From NCBI GenBank assembly GCA_001414345.1, contig LLCB01000201.1, positions 46,536 to 110,535 on the forward strand: a stretch of 64,000 nt of DNA, given 5' to 3'. The position numbers and the translations under genes are program-made. The notes beneath the pieces are model-generated. The model saw only the letters and a program-made list of their open reading frames with translations, was not told the origin of the DNA and did not search any database. Of this stretch, positions 1 to 11,910 are shown in pieces; position 1 is the stretch's first letter, and each line of letters starts with the position of its first letter. Origin of the DNA: Hymenoscyphus infarciens (Eukaryota; Ascomycota; Leotiomycetes; Helotiales; Helotiaceae).

Positions 1-597
1 CAACATGAATGTTGATGGTGGTGCTCGAGGTATATTTCGGGGGCCACACTACTCGGTACGAATACTGATGATTGAGTATGTTAGATCTATTCAATAAAAT
101 TCTGTTGGCTCACATTACCTGTTTTCGGTGTGATGTTGCTACCCGAGCGGGAAAAACATTGTTACTCACATGAATGTTGTGGAACTTCGGGACCTGAACT
201 AAGTTGATGCATGGCCAATATATTAGATGCGGGAGAGACTCTCAGTTCTGCACTATTTCTGCATCCTTTAGAATCTGGATTTCACCTCGCGTACTCTGGC
301 TGCCACACTCTTGGCGGCTTCGATCTGGCTTTTAACTCATTGATAGAGTCAGAAAATGGTGTGAAATTTTAGTGCTAGCGTGCAAAGTGTGTATGTACAT
401 GTGCTTGAGCGAGCGATTCTACCTACAACTACCCCAAAAAACATGCGCCCGCTAAAAGCCAACCTCCCAAAACCCCGGTTCCTTTTTCCCTTCAACTATC
501 TCAAGTTACCAGATAACATTGCCCCAAAAGTACTAGAATCCAGCCCCGTACAAATGAAAGCCCTTTTTTCATCCGCCTCAAAAGAACAAATACCATG
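1..597. other. Intergenic, no gene recognised
   Basis: This is moderately AT-rich sequence of normal dinucleotide make-up, not RIPed. It lies downstream of the minus-strand membrane-protein gene that ends at 598. A reading frame is open across about 380-937 on the plus strand, but it begins at GTG, is low-complexity serine/leucine-rich, and is the antisense of the last exon of that gene. I see no RNA gene or repeat here. Confidence 0.5.
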
Positions 598-2161
598 TCA
601 CCGCGTAACACTAACCTCCGTCGTCCTCAGAATCCCCTCAGACCTCGCCTCCCTCTCTTTCTTCTTCCTATCCCTCCTCGAACGAGCACGTTCTCGTTCT
701 CTCCTCACATATCTCATTCCTTCTTCTTCCAAATCCTCTTCCAACTTTTCAAGCTTGCTTAACTTGCTACTCCCCAAACTCGCACCGCTATTTTGTCTCC
801 AAAGTCCCATTTCTTCTTCCTCACTCATCCTACTCCCATTCCGACTCTCACTCTCAACCCCATACCCACTCGGGGGCTCAACAATACTGCACGTACTCAT
901 CGTATCCCTAGACGGCATACTCTCCAACTTATCATGACCCAAACTAAGCGGAAGCGAAATCTGCGGATCATGAGAACCAACATTGTCATTGGGTTGATAG
1001 AAACGGTAATTTCTATGTTGATGTTGCACGACTCTGATTTGGGATTTCGATGTTCGGTTTTGCGAGTTGGTGTTTGAGCGGAATGTGGCGTTGTCGAGGA
1101 GGGAGGCGAAGAGGGGACGGAGAGTGGGGAGGGAGGCGGCGAGGATGCCGATGTTGAGTTCGACGTCGTTCCAGACGTTGAAGGCGTTGTTGAAGAGGAT
1201 GTCGCGGTTGGTGAAGAAGGAGGAGAGGAGGTATTCTTTTATTATTGCTGAGGCGCATGCTGCGTAGCCGAGTCCGAGAATGCAGATCAGAGATAGTTTC
1301 GTTCGCAAATTGATTTTCAGGGGGAGGATCACTGGGATTGGGAGGCTGGCAAAAGCGAAATCTGTGAAGATATTGACAGCTAGAAGATTGTCAGTAGATT
1401 CAACGACTGTCGGGGTCACGAGGTAAGCTCACCGCCGTTGAAGAGTCCGATACTTCGGAATATTTCAAATTCGTAACATTTTGCATTGACTCTGAATCTC
1501 AACTCAAAATCCCACGCCGCGTCAACGGGAAGACATTGGAAAATTCTAATCATGTTAGATGTCGTAGAGGGCAGGACTGAAGCTCAACTCACAGTGTACC
1601 AACACATGCCAAGGTGAAGATAACCAAGAAAAACACCCAACCAATAATGAAGCGCTAGAAACTTGTTAGAATCGAACAATAGAACTCTTTTATAAGGAGA
1701 CCTTACCTTGAACCACTTCCCTTGAACCAATCTCAGAAGAAAAAATCCAACAGACAATTTAACACTGGTGATGCCAACAACAAGAATCCACCCATGGTGG
1801 TAACTGTAGTGCAAGATGTCCGTATAATTTGACATCTGATGAGGATTTCCAAAATGTTCTCCAACCCCAAGATGAACCTCGATAACAATGAAAATAAATG
1901 CGACAATAGAACAGAGCTAAGTCCGAAGTTAGTCGAGAATTAACAGCAGTTACACAAACATACCATGGCAAAAAACATCAGGTAATCATCCATCCCCAAT
2001 GTATTGAGAATCGCCGTCCTCACATACAGCCTCAAAATAACAACCGCAGTAGCAAAACTAGTAAAGAAACCAAGAACCCCAAGAATCATCCGTCCTTGAC
2101 TCTCGGGTGACACCGGCGGGAACTCATAACGGGCGGGAGCTGCTTGTCGTGGTAAAAACAT
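598..2161 (-). CDS. PTH11-like / fungal rhodopsin-domain integral membrane protein
   Basis: I place five exons on the minus strand: 2161-1964, 1916-1707, 1654-1593, 1545-1433 and 1379-598. The introns are 47-53 bp with GTATGT, GTAAGG, GTGAGT and GTGAGC donors and CTAAC or CTGAC branch sites. The phases join into 454 residues. Seven hydrophobic segments can be followed: about 25-47, 60-80, 95-125, 138-157, 197-215, 222-245 and 265-290. Family landmarks are a CLPVDAAWD stretch after TM4, C..YEFEIFRSIGLFN in exon 4, VNIFTDFAFASLPIPVILPL in TM5, and WNDVELNIGILAASLPTLRP in TM7. The last 160 residues are a cytoplasmic tail rich in Ser, Arg and Glu with a charged coiled-coil-like end. The family (fungal rhodopsin domain, PTH11-related) sits in the plasma membrane and some members sense surfaces in pathogens; the ligand here is unknown. 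The start is the first ATG before TM1. The family call is firm; the role is inference. Confidence 0.85.
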
Positions 2162-2280
2162 ATCATCAAAAGGCAGGGTCCAAAAACCCGTTGGATTGAA
2201 AATCCCAAAGATTTGAACACGCTCTTTATTTTTCTAGAAGGGACTCGCTTGTGGGGATGAATGCATTAAGTGTTGCCGTT

Positions 2281-3048
2281 CTATATTTCCCCGGAGTTCG
2301 CGGATGCTGGGTCAATAATATAGATCTGTAGCTTTTGGATCGACAGTAAGGTGCAATATACTATATGCAAGTTTTCTTTCCGGCACTGTGCGCCCCGGGT
2401 TTTTTGTAACTTCAATCCATGCGAGGACCCTTCGGGTCGTTGAATAATTTTGTTACAAATAATGTGGATTGGATGCTGGGCCATGTATCCGGGGAGGATA
2501 GCGTTATTTGACTGGTACAACGAACAGAAGAGTGAGCAAGGCGAAAAACTGCTTTTCCCAATGCACGACAACGCCATAGGTGGTTTCCCGGTCGGGATTC
2601 TCAGAGCCAACGGTCCCAACACACTATATGCTTCACGGTAGGGGATCGGAAGCATGGACGGGAGGAAGACAAGGGGCAAGGACGACACCACGACATAGGC
2701 TGATGGATATTCTTCCGAATTGCGGAGAGAACCTTGGACTATCCAACCAGTATGCAGGAAATCAGATTTGGGGCTAAATTGATACCGAAAAAGAAAAAGG
2801 CTCAAAGCGAACATTGTGCATGACAATAAAATGATAGCTGTTTTTCGCTTTTCTCTCGCTCTCGACCCTTCCCCCCCGCTGGTAGGAATTCTCCTGCCAC
2901 GACTCTGAAAGGAGTCACGGCATGGTGGTTGGCAGTTGCAACGTAGTGGTTCTAGGTTTGCGAGTATCGAGTCTAGATTTGATATCGAAAACCTCAAACC
3001 GGCAATTGCTACACACCACCTCGCTACTTGGCAGACGGTAGAGTACAT
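2281..3048 (-). CDS. Weak hypothetical ORF, 255 codons
   Basis: An ATG-initiated frame of 255 codons is open on the minus strand. The predicted protein has a hydrophobic segment near residues 70-90, several Cys and no motif that I recognise. Two shorter frames (2450-2641 and 2580-2777) are open on the opposite strand, so chance openness is plausible. Base composition is normal and the stretch is not RIPed. It lies upstream of, and on the same strand as, the membrane-protein gene. It could be a lineage-specific gene, a decayed exon set or no gene at all. Transcript evidence would decide. Confidence 0.2.
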   Translation of the reverse strand: MYSTVCQVARWCVAIAGLRFSISNLDSILANLEPLRCNCQPPCRDSFQSRGRRIPTSGGEGSRAREKRKTAIILLSCTMFALSLFLFRYQFSPKSDFLHTGWIVQGSLRNSEEYPSAYVVVSSLPLVFLPSMLPIPYREAYSVLGPLALRIPTGKPPMALSCIGKSSFSPCSLFCSLYQSNNAILPGYMAQHPIHIICNKIIQRPEGSSHGLKLQKTRGAQCRKENLHIVYCTLLSIQKLQIYIIDPASANSGEI

Positions 3049-4960
3049 TGAAATATCTATTTGAAAATCGGAGCGAATTTCATCCTTCTGGTGAGGTCAT
3101 CGTCTTCAGCTGAATGATAACAGGTGTGCATCCGGAATTCCAGAAGGATTCTCGCAAGCCAAATGAAAAATGTGGCGCGCATAAGATAACAAGCCTCATT
3201 CTCCTTCAGTGCAACTATATGCGAAGGCGTGGGTTATTTGCATCTCAAACTTGGTTGTGTGTGTCGATTGTTGTTGGTGTGCAGTCTAAGAATTGGTTTT
3301 TGAAGAAGTCGCACCTCAGAGTCCGGCCCGTCATTTCCAAGAAAGTATACGTCACAGTATGAATAATGATATACTCTAATGAAAATTCTACGAGTTAAAT
3401 CCTTAACTATTATAGCCCATAACACATTATAATTCAAAATCAATTTTCAAGAACTGCTTTCCATGTCCAGTCACATGTCTAGCGTCGATTGGCGCGTTTC
3501 TCTTCTCGCCAATGAACATCGTCACCAAACTTCAACCACACACTTTTCACAGGTTTACAGCATATCAATTACCCAACACCATTACCAAGACAAGGCCCAG
3601 ATAACCTAAAATGGAGACGGAAGTTACATCTGCGAACATATGCGACCCGTGTGTATGAACAACGAATTCGAGAGTACTCAGTACCGACGAGTCGACGACC
3701 CACGAAATCGCAAAGGCCTCGAGAGACTGAAGACTCTCACAAACTTGCTACAGAAGCGCACGCGGCCGAGCAAGCCTCCCTATTCCTTCTCTACATCAAT
3801 GGCCTGTCAATGAGGCTGATTTTAGTCGCTCTTTTCCTGAAGAACATAGACGAAGAACATGAACGATAGCCTCTAACACGTAGCCACACTTCATAGCCAC
3901 ACTTCATAGCCACGCCCACGCTCCTAGGAACTCGACTAGAATTTCATCTTAGCGACTTCAGCCGGGCGGGCTGCCTTATCTCTGAAACCCTTCCAACTCC
4001 TAAGCGTATCATCGATATTAAAGCCTCTCCTTGACCTCCTGTCATAGCAATTGCTGACATGCATGTTGCGCCGTGCGAATTTCATCATTGTTGTGTTCGT
4101 TGTGAATGGTTGCTGTCAACGTTTGTGCGGCTGGACTACATGTCTCGCGTGGCCTAGACTCCGAATTGCGCGCCCGTTAATCCATGGTGGGTTTGTCTTG
4201 GAGGCATAGACGAAGTATGTTTCTGGGTGAGACGAGTCGAAAAGTCGAAGCGGGTCCTCTTGTTACATTATAGGTACTTTTCTTTGTATACTTGACGAGC
4301 AAGTGCTGTCTCCTAGACTCACAATTTTGTGTCGAGAAATATCTTTTACACTCTGAAACCCTACGATGAATACCTTATCGCAGACCGATGTGCTCCCGCT
4401 CAGTGGCAAGGTACACATTTGATCTTCGCTGTAGAGTAGATCCCAAGTTCCTGTTATTATGTACTTGTGGTAATTGTGGGGTATAAGGGGCTCTTGTAGT
4501 AAGGATACAAAAATATAGCGATGATCTATTGTGGGTAGCTACGGCGGGAATCACTGGATCGTTTCTTTGACTAATGTTTCCAATTCAATCCTTGTAGTTG
4601 TACTTCATGGTGGTTTCTTGGAAGTTTCACGGTCTTTTTTGTAATTGAGGCTATTAGATGTAACTTTTGTCATCAAAGTTTTCGCATAGCTCTAGGGCTT
4701 GATACTCTTTGCTATTAGCTAAGAGAACAAGAAAAACGGCTAAGCATAGAACTCCTTCAATAGAGTACCTGTACGAGCCGTGTCATAATCTTTGTTACAC
4801 ACTCAGGCTAAATAACAATTCCAACTGTCTAGGTCAGCTCAAAATTCATAATATACACTTAGATGTACTTGATCTGGTGGAATATGGACCCAACTATACT
4901 TTAGTTCCTCTTTATCGACTATACTTTTCCTTTGGAATTCACACCTAACCCGCGCGGTTT
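3049..4960. other. Intergenic stretch leading into the AT-rich block
   Basis: Composition is normal to about 4700 and becomes rapidly AT-rich by 4960. A short tandem repeat of the 13-mer TAGCCACACTTCA (two full copies plus 7 bp) lies at 3881-3913. A possible small coding relic is at 3611-3836: an ATG at 3611 begins a peptide containing ANICDPC, and a lysine/arginine-rich frame opens shortly after, but no convincing splice structure joins them. A 79-codon frame at 4709-4948 looks like chance. No gene is called. Confidence 0.4.
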
Positions 4961-5070
4961 CATATAAAGTTATATATCGCTAATCGTTTATCGTATATAT
5001 ATATTATATATCAACTTGCCATCGTCAACTGCTAACTATGTAGTTTAAAAAAGCTATATTAGTGCTTCTT

Positions 5071-5966
5071 TACAACGTATTTTTAGGTTGAAAACGCTCT
5101 AAGAAGCCTTATATTCAGAGGTGAAAACTCTGCTATATATATAGAGGAAATAGAGTGTTATATAACTCTATTTCCGCGTAATATACCTCTTAGGTCTAGA
5201 AGAGACAACTTCCTAGGCCTATAATAATAGTAGGCTAGATTATAAAAGAACCTCTTAACTATATCGCTCTCTATTCCTAATCTAGAGAGTCCTATATATT
5301 CTTAAGAGTAAAGTCCTACTCTTAGATCCTGTCTAACTTCCTTCTTTATACTCTAGAACGTTATTAGCTCTAGCTTTAGTAAAAAGCAGATAGTGTTTAT
5401 AGATAGAGTAGCTCGTAGTTAGCGTTATACTACTAGCTTTATAAAATACTAGGCTTCTAAATTTAAATATATCTTTAAGTACTTCTTAGAGTAAGCTAGC
5501 GTACTACTAGGCTTCAAGTTTTGAATACCTTCTATAAAGAGCTTTATATAAGCTCGTCGAGAGTAAGCTACTAAAGAGATATATCTACTTATAGTAGAGC
5601 TTTTACTATATTCAAAGTTAAGAGCGTCTTATAAGAGAGTCTTATCTACGCTTATTAAGAGAGTTCTTATTTACGCTTATTAGAAGAGTCTCGTATACAC
5701 GGTTAGAAGAGCTCTACTTATTATTAAGAGTAAGTATCGAGAGATTAGTTATACTAACTAATAGCAGAGAGCGTTCTAAATACGTAGTAACGTATTATAT
5801 AATTAGAAGATAAAGTTATAGAGTATACTATATATATAAACCAGGCTTATAACTATAACGTATTTTTAGATTAAAAACGCTCTAAGAAGCCTTATATTTA
5901 GAGGTGGAAACTCTACTATATATATAGAGGAAATAGAGTGTTATAGAACTTTATTTCTACGTAATA
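5071..5966. mobile_element. Small element with ~113-bp terminal direct repeats (TRIM-like)
   Basis: Direct repeats at 5071-5184 and 5854-5966 start TACAACG/TATAACG and end GTAATA, as expected for a TGTAACG...-type LTR after RIP. They share long blocks such as GTATTTTTAG and CTATATATATAGAGGAAATA. The interior of about 670 bp carries no coding potential. A second copy of repeat plus interior lies at 61872-62365. Short LTRs, short non-coding interior and more than one genomic copy suit a terminal-repeat retrotransposon in miniature. A clean target duplication could not be read. Confidence 0.55.
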
Positions 5967-7424
5967 TCTTTCTATATTAGGTTTAGTTCGCGGTGCTTTA
6001 ATCTCTAATCTAGGATATAAGATTATATAGAGGCTTATCTCTTTAACTTAAACGGATTTTCTTACTATATAAGAATTAGTTAGACTTATAAATAGTAGAT
6101 AATATATTTAAGTATAGTATAGTTAATAGTATTTAGAAAATGATACTATAACGAGATATTATTAAAAACCTACTTTAATATATACTATTTATACTATTTA
6201 AATACTATAAATTCTACTATTATTATCTTTTATATTATTAGTCTTTTAATTAATATTATAATAATATTATAGTATTACTAAGACTAAATATTTAAGCTTT
6301 TACTCTAGATTTTCACTCTACTTTATTTTCAGCCTTATATTTTAGACTTATATAGTATAAAATATAATATAAAAAATATATAGCTTAATAGCTAGAAATA
6401 TAAAATAGAGTATATTTAAAAAAGAAGTATATAAATAGCTTAAAAATTAGTCTTATAAACTCTTATATAGTTAATATTAATAAAAGTAGACTATATAAGA
6501 TATTAAATTTTAATAATACTAAGGACTAATTTAATAATAATAACTTTAGTTTATTAGATAAATTAATATTTCTTAGTATAAGTAACTTATTAAAGTTTAC
6601 TCTTTAGATATATGTAAAAATTAACTAAATTAAAAAACAAATATAGTTTAGTTATAACTCTAGTAAAATTATATATATATTTCTATAAAATAATTATATT
6701 TATTTAAATATACTACTATAGACTTAATATTTATTAGATTAATACGTATATAAGCTTAAGAGAAAGCTCTAAATTAGAGCGTTTTAATAATATAATAAAA
6801 AGTTAAATCTATAGCGTAAGTAACTTTTAATTAAGTCTTAAAAGTATTAGACTTTAAATAAGAAATTTAGCTTTAATATACGTTCTAGTTAAAATATTCT
6901 CTATCTTTTTCTAGATTAGAAAGTATTATCTATAAATACTTTATATATAATTTATAAGTAAAAAAAGTCTTTAAAAGGTTTATCTTTATTCTCTACTTCT
7001 ATCTTATTTTACTTCTTTTTAGTATTAGCTATTAAAAATTATAACTCTCTTTACTACTATTAATATCTTAAAAGTTTAATAACTTTAGTTATCTTAATTA
7101 CTTTAGTAAATTTACTCTTTAATTATTATCTATTTCTCTTACTTTTTTCTTATTTAAACTCTTCTTATTTAAACTAATCTTTGCTTTCAATCGTAAATTT
7201 AGACCTCTTTTACTTATTAAATACTACTACTTCTAATACCTTTTAATATTCTCTTACTTAATATAATACTAAAGCTACTTTGAATACTTTTTAATCTTAA
7301 TATAAAAGTAAGATAACTAAAAAGATTAAGCTCTTAGATAATAGTATCTTATCTATATACTAATAATAGAAGATATTAGTACGCTATAGACTCTATATAA
7401 ATACTAATTATTATAATTCCTCTC
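5967..7424. other. RIPed AT-rich DNA, unresolved
   Basis: This stretch is almost free of CpA and TpG and dense in TAA and TAG in all frames. It is presumably old transposon sequence, but I could not assign a superfamily. No gene is seen. Confidence 0.5.
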
Positions 7425-7851
7425 TATAAGAGATTACGTACATATAGAGTAGGTTATAGAGTAGACTATAGAGTAGGCTATAGAGTAGACTATAGAGTAG
7501 ACTAGGAGTACGTAAGTTAAATTAGTATAGAGTAGATTAGATAATCGCTCAACTACGTTTAAGATGTTAAAGTATAAGATAAGAATAAAGACTTAAGAAT
7601 TAACTTAATTTCTAATTAGAAGGATAGTAGAGAGCTATATATACTTCTAGAGTAAATACTAGAAGCTTTTATAGCTTATAAATTAAAGAGTTACTAGAAG
7701 GTTCTAGAGATTACGTATTTACTTAACTATAACTAAGAACGTAACTAAACCTTTTAAATAATACTAGAAAGAACTAGTATAGACTAAGATTTAAACCTAA
7801 AGCCTATTAGTAAGTAAGGTAGTTATTACCTAATACTAATAGATTCTCTTA
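7425..7851 (-). repeat. Copia-like LTR, copy 1 (3' LTR of minus-strand element)
   Basis: It matches 11515-11910 in the same orientation and 18407-18807 in reverse. It contains a short internal tandem of a 14-15 bp unit, TATAGAGTAGGC or TATAGAGTAGAC, repeated four to five times at about 7445-7505. The number of these units differs between LTR copies. Confidence 0.7.
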
Positions 7852-8699
7852 ATAAGTACTTTACTTAATAATAGAGGAAATACTTACTTAACTTTAAAGT
7901 AGAAGTAAGTAAATAAAATAGAAGTAAATAAACTTAGACTAAAGTATTAACTTAGCTTTAAAGTATAAGTTAATAGACTAAGTAAGAGCTTAAAGTAGAC
8001 TAATAACTAATCTAATCTTAAAGAACGAGTATCTTTTTAAAGAGAGTAATAAAAATAAATAAAAGTATCTCTTTAATAGAGAATACTAAATATATAGCTT
8101 ATATAAAGCTAAGTTTTTTAAAAAAGCTCTTATAATACTTAAAAGCTTTAGTAAAGTATAATTTTTCTTTTTAGTAGAGACTTAAATAGAAGCTAAAAGT
8201 TAAAGAGAGACTAATAGACTAAAGATAGTATCGCTTTACTAGAGAGAATACTAAAAAGTCTTTATATAAAGCTAAGTTCTTTATAAAGAACTTATTTAAA
8301 GTCTTTTTTTTATTTTTTAATTTTTAATTATAGACTAACTTTTAAGCTTTATATAGTTCTCTTTAAAGTCTTTATTCTTATAAACTAACCTAGTTATAGT
8401 AGATATAATAGAAGAAGAAGAAGAGTCTTTAGTAATAAAAGAGTTATTTTCCTCTTCTTCTTTAGACTTAATTATATAGTTCTTATAAGAGTTATTATAA
8501 CTAATAGCTTCTTTATAAGTTTTAGATTCTAAAATAAAACCTATAAAAGGCTTCTTAATTATATTAATAGTAGCTTTATTATCTTCTTTTATAAGCTTTT
8601 AACTCTCTATTTTAGAGACTAAAAGAGTAGAAGTTTTAGATTTTAAAGGCTTTTAGAAAGCTCTTTATTAGTAGTCTCTAAGAGAGTTTCTTTATATTT

Positions 8700-10350
8700 T
8701 AGTTTATTTTTAAACTCTTTATTAGAGTCTAGTTTTTTATTTCTAGTCTTAGATAAGTAGTTAGAGCTATTAGCTTTATAAAATACCTTTTTAAGCTTCT
8801 TATAATTTATAGCTAGGTTTAATAGATAGTAGATATTATTTAGCTAAAGAGCTTTAATCTTAATATTAGCTTTACTATTACTAATATAAGTATAGCTCTT
8901 ATTAAGCTTAATATTCTAACCTTTATTAGCTAAAGAATAAGCTAAAATAAGAGTATTATCAAGACTAGAGACGTAATATACGTCTTTAATAAGTAGCTCT
9001 TTAGCTTTATAAGTAATAGATATATTACCTTTTTCTAATAAAGGTACTTTAGTATTATTAGCTACTATAATAGAGCTATTAAGCTCTTTAAAATTAAGAA
9101 GCTAGCTCTTATTAGAAGTAAAGTAATTAGAGGCTCTAGAGTCTAATACTAGTTTTCTTTTATTACTAGTCTAGCTAGTTATAGTATTATTATTATTATT
9201 ATTACTATTAATACTAGTTAATATAATAACTCTAGAAGAGACTTTATTATTAGAATTAGAGTCTTTAGAGTCTTCTAATTCTCTAGAGTTATTAAAGTCT
9301 TTATCTTTAGCTTTTTTCTTCTTTTTCTTCTTCTTAGAAGAGTTATTACTAGTATTCTTACTAGTATTATTACTAGCATTATTACAAGTATTCTTAGAGC
9401 TCTTTCTAAGCTCTAAATAAAGTATAAAGCATTTACTCTTAATATGTCTGCTTTTATTATAGTAGATATATATAGAGCTAGTTTTAATAGAAGCTTTATT
9501 AGCTTCTAAATCACTTCTTTAAGTTATTCTAAACTCTTCGTCTATAAGATTATCTATTAAGTCGTCTAAGTTTATAAAACTAATATTATTTCCTATATCT
9601 TCGTACTTTCTAGATATAAAAGAATTAAAAGAACTAGGAAGACTATTAAAGATAGTAACTAGTATAAAAGTATTAGATACTTTTTTATCTAAGCTTCTTA
9701 AGTATATAGCTAAGAACTAGATTTTAGATATATATTCTTCTATAATACTAAAGTTATTATAGTAGGTATTAGTTATCTTATTATAATATCGACTTACTAG
9801 TTCTAGACTAGAGTATAATAGTACGAAATATATACTACTATAGAAGAGGTATATAAGAGTATGTTTAGTAGAATAATATACGTAAATACTAGGCTCTAAT
9901 ATAGAAGAAAAGGCTAAACTAGCCTTTTCTAACTCTAGGAGAGTAGGCTACTATATATAAGAAGGTTCGGATAATATAAAAGAGTCTAGAACTGAATAAT
10001 AATATACGTCGGCTAATATAAAAGCCCGAACCTACGTAATCTTCCTAAAACAGATAATATAAAACAATAGCTAAAATAATAACTGAAACATTATACCTAG
10101 CTATCTAGAATAGCCTAGGTAATAGGCTATTATATAGAGCTACTAAAATTAGACTTAATCTTATTCTAAAGTATAGAAGAGGAATCGATATCTATAAATC
10201 TCTTTATATTATTAGAAGATATAATAGATTCTAAAGTAGTTATTACTTTATTACTTTTAGCTTTATAATTATCGAGTTTATTCTTATATTTAACTACTAA
10301 TTTATCTAATTTAGCTTTAAGCTTTCCTTCTTCTATCTTATTATAGTATA
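8700..10350 (-). pseudogene. Copia gag and protease remnant
   Basis: The minus-strand frame can be read through stops. Near 9390-9480 is a zinc-knuckle block reading YIYYNKSRHIKSKC: the spacing C-x2-C-x4-H-x4-C is kept, but both first cysteines are Tyr (TGY to TAY). At about 9121-9150 the protease site reads VLDSRASNYF in place of the DSGA-type active site (GGA to AGA). After it, NKS is followed by TAG where Gln is expected (CAG to TAG). The sequence continues with copia-like text such as LLIKDVYYV and LDNTLILAYSLANKG around 8930-9000. All changes fit RIP transitions. The coding part is split by the LTR at 9814-10134. It is not functional. Confidence 0.7.
9814..10134 (-). repeat. Solo LTR nested in copia gag, with 5-bp TSD
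   Basis: This 321-bp copy of the LTR also seen at 22645-22954 and 24706-25015 is flanked on both sides by TAGAG (9809-9813 and 10135-10139). That fits a retroviral-type 5-bp target duplication. No internal region is attached, so it is a solo LTR left by recombination. It post-dates the copia element it interrupts. Confidence 0.75.
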
Positions 10351-11073
10351 AAGACTTCTTAGGTTTTTAATAGTCTCTAAGATATAAGGTATAAAATATT
10401 TATTTTAAGAAATAGCGCGGCTTCTATAAGCTACTCTATATAATTAGAGTAGCTGATTAGCTTCTCTCTTTTAAACGAAGTAGAAGATATATTTAAACTC
10501 TCTTTTTAAAGTATATATATATATATATAGATTAAAACAAACTCTTTTAAGTCTTTATTAGCTTTTTTATTTAAAGAAGAATAGTAAGCTTTATATTCTC
10601 TTTTAAATATAAATAACTATACTATCTTTCTTTCTTACTAAGCTAACTTATCTTATACTTAACTCTCTTTAAGAATAGCTTCTTATAAGTATAGATAATA
10701 GTAGTCTTATATAAGCTAAAAGTCTACGAGAAGAGATAGCTACTTCTTACTAGCTTCTTTATATATATAAGTCCTTATATAAAGGTAGCTATAAGCCTAG
10801 GCTCCTTAGTTTAAGAAGAAGGCTATACTACCTATTATAGAATAACGTAATTATATAGATATAGCTATAGATCTAAGTATAAGTAGTATATATACGAGTT
10901 TTTATATATATTTACTTATATCTCTAGCTTTACTCTTACTAGAGCTTCTATCTTAGAGATATAGAATATATATCTCTTACTAAAGACTTTACTAGAGAGT
11001 AGAGAAGGTAGAGTATACTACTAAATATACTAGTATTTAGACTAGAAGTTAGATAACGTTATATAATATTATA

Positions 11074-11447
11074 TATAATAGTACGAAATATATACTACTA
11101 CTAAAGAGGTATATAGAAGTACCTTTAAGATAGAATAATATATATAAATACTAGGCTCTAGTATAGAAGAAAAAGAAGAACTATCTCTCTTCTATACTAA
11201 GTATAAACATCTATATATAAGAGGTTAGAAACTACTAAGTCTCGATAATAATAATAACCGAGCCTTATCTAATATAGCTACTACTAAATAATAAGAGCCT
11301 TAAAGCTAAATATATAATATCTAAACCTTAATCTCTTTAGTATCTTCGATTATATAAGTATTAAATTAACTATAATCTTAGCTCTAAGGTATTAGAGATA
11401 TTAGTAGTTTCACGAATACTAGTAATTTAGAATAGCGTGCTATTATA
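11074..11447 (-). repeat. Solo LTR, diverged subfamily, nested in the same copia element
   Basis: It begins TATAATAGTACGAAATA like the other members but differs in the second half. There it matches 58351-58682 better, sharing text around AGCTACTACTAAATAATAAGAGC and the ACTAGTAATTTAGAATA end. The flanks are TTATA and TTACG, which would be an identical target duplication only if RIP changed one side. The solo LTR call is fair; the TSD is tentative. Confidence 0.55.
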
Positions 11448-11514
11448 TTACGTAATAAGAGTTCAGCTCTAGAGACCTAAAGTTAGCTCTTTAGGCTTAT
11501 AACTTATAAAAGGT

Positions 11515-11910
11515 TACGTATATATAGAGTAGGTTATAGAGTAGGCTATAGAGTAGGCTATAAGATAGGCTAAGAGTACGTAAGTTAAATTAGTATAAAA
11601 TAGGTTAGATAATTACTAAACTACGTTTAAGAAGTTAAAGTATAAGATAAGAGTAAAAACTTAAGAATTAACTTAATTTCTAACTAGAAGAATAGTAGAG
11701 AGCTATATTTACTTCTAGAGTAAATACTAGAAGCTTTTATAGCTTATAAATTAAAAAGGTTATTAGAAGGTTCTAGGGATCACGTGTTCGCTTAACTATA
11801 ACTAAGAACGTAACCGAACCTTCTAGATACTACTAGAAAGAACTAGTATAGACTAAGGTTTAAATCTAAAGCCTATTAGTAAGTAAGATAGTTATTATTT
11901 AATACTAATA
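11515..11910 (-). repeat. Copia-like LTR, copy 2 (5' LTR of minus-strand element)
   Basis: This is a direct repeat of 7425-7851, including the tandem TATAGAGTAGGC units near 11530-11570 and the shared tail TTTAATACTAATA. It differs from copy 1 mainly by transitions. It stands on the gag side of the element, as a 5' LTR should for minus-strand coding. Confidence 0.65.

Larger units (their letters stand above)
7425..11910 (-). mobile_element. Ty1/copia-like LTR retrotransposon, RIP-inactivated, with nested LTRs
   Basis: Similar direct repeats of about 396-427 bp at 7425-7851 and 11515-11910 bound the element. On the minus strand each starts TATTAGTATTAGG and ends in CTTATA or close to it, as expected of a TG...CA LTR after RIP. 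The interior codes on the minus strand in the order gag then protease, which sets orientation. Two unrelated LTRs are inserted inside (9814-10134 and 11074-11447). Without them the interior is only about 3 kb, too short for a complete copia polyprotein, and I found no reverse transcriptase motif. It is either internally deleted or too decayed. A third, inverted LTR of the same family is at 18407-18807. Confidence 0.7.

Noticed and set aside
3611..3836. Start of a Zn(2)Cys(6) transcription factor (peptide with ANICDPC)
   Set aside because: Only the first C-x2-C is present; the frame stops at once and no splice reading yields the remaining cysteines.
4709..4948. 79-codon frame at the edge of the AT-rich block
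   Set aside because: Composition is already in transition to RIPed DNA and no motif is seen.
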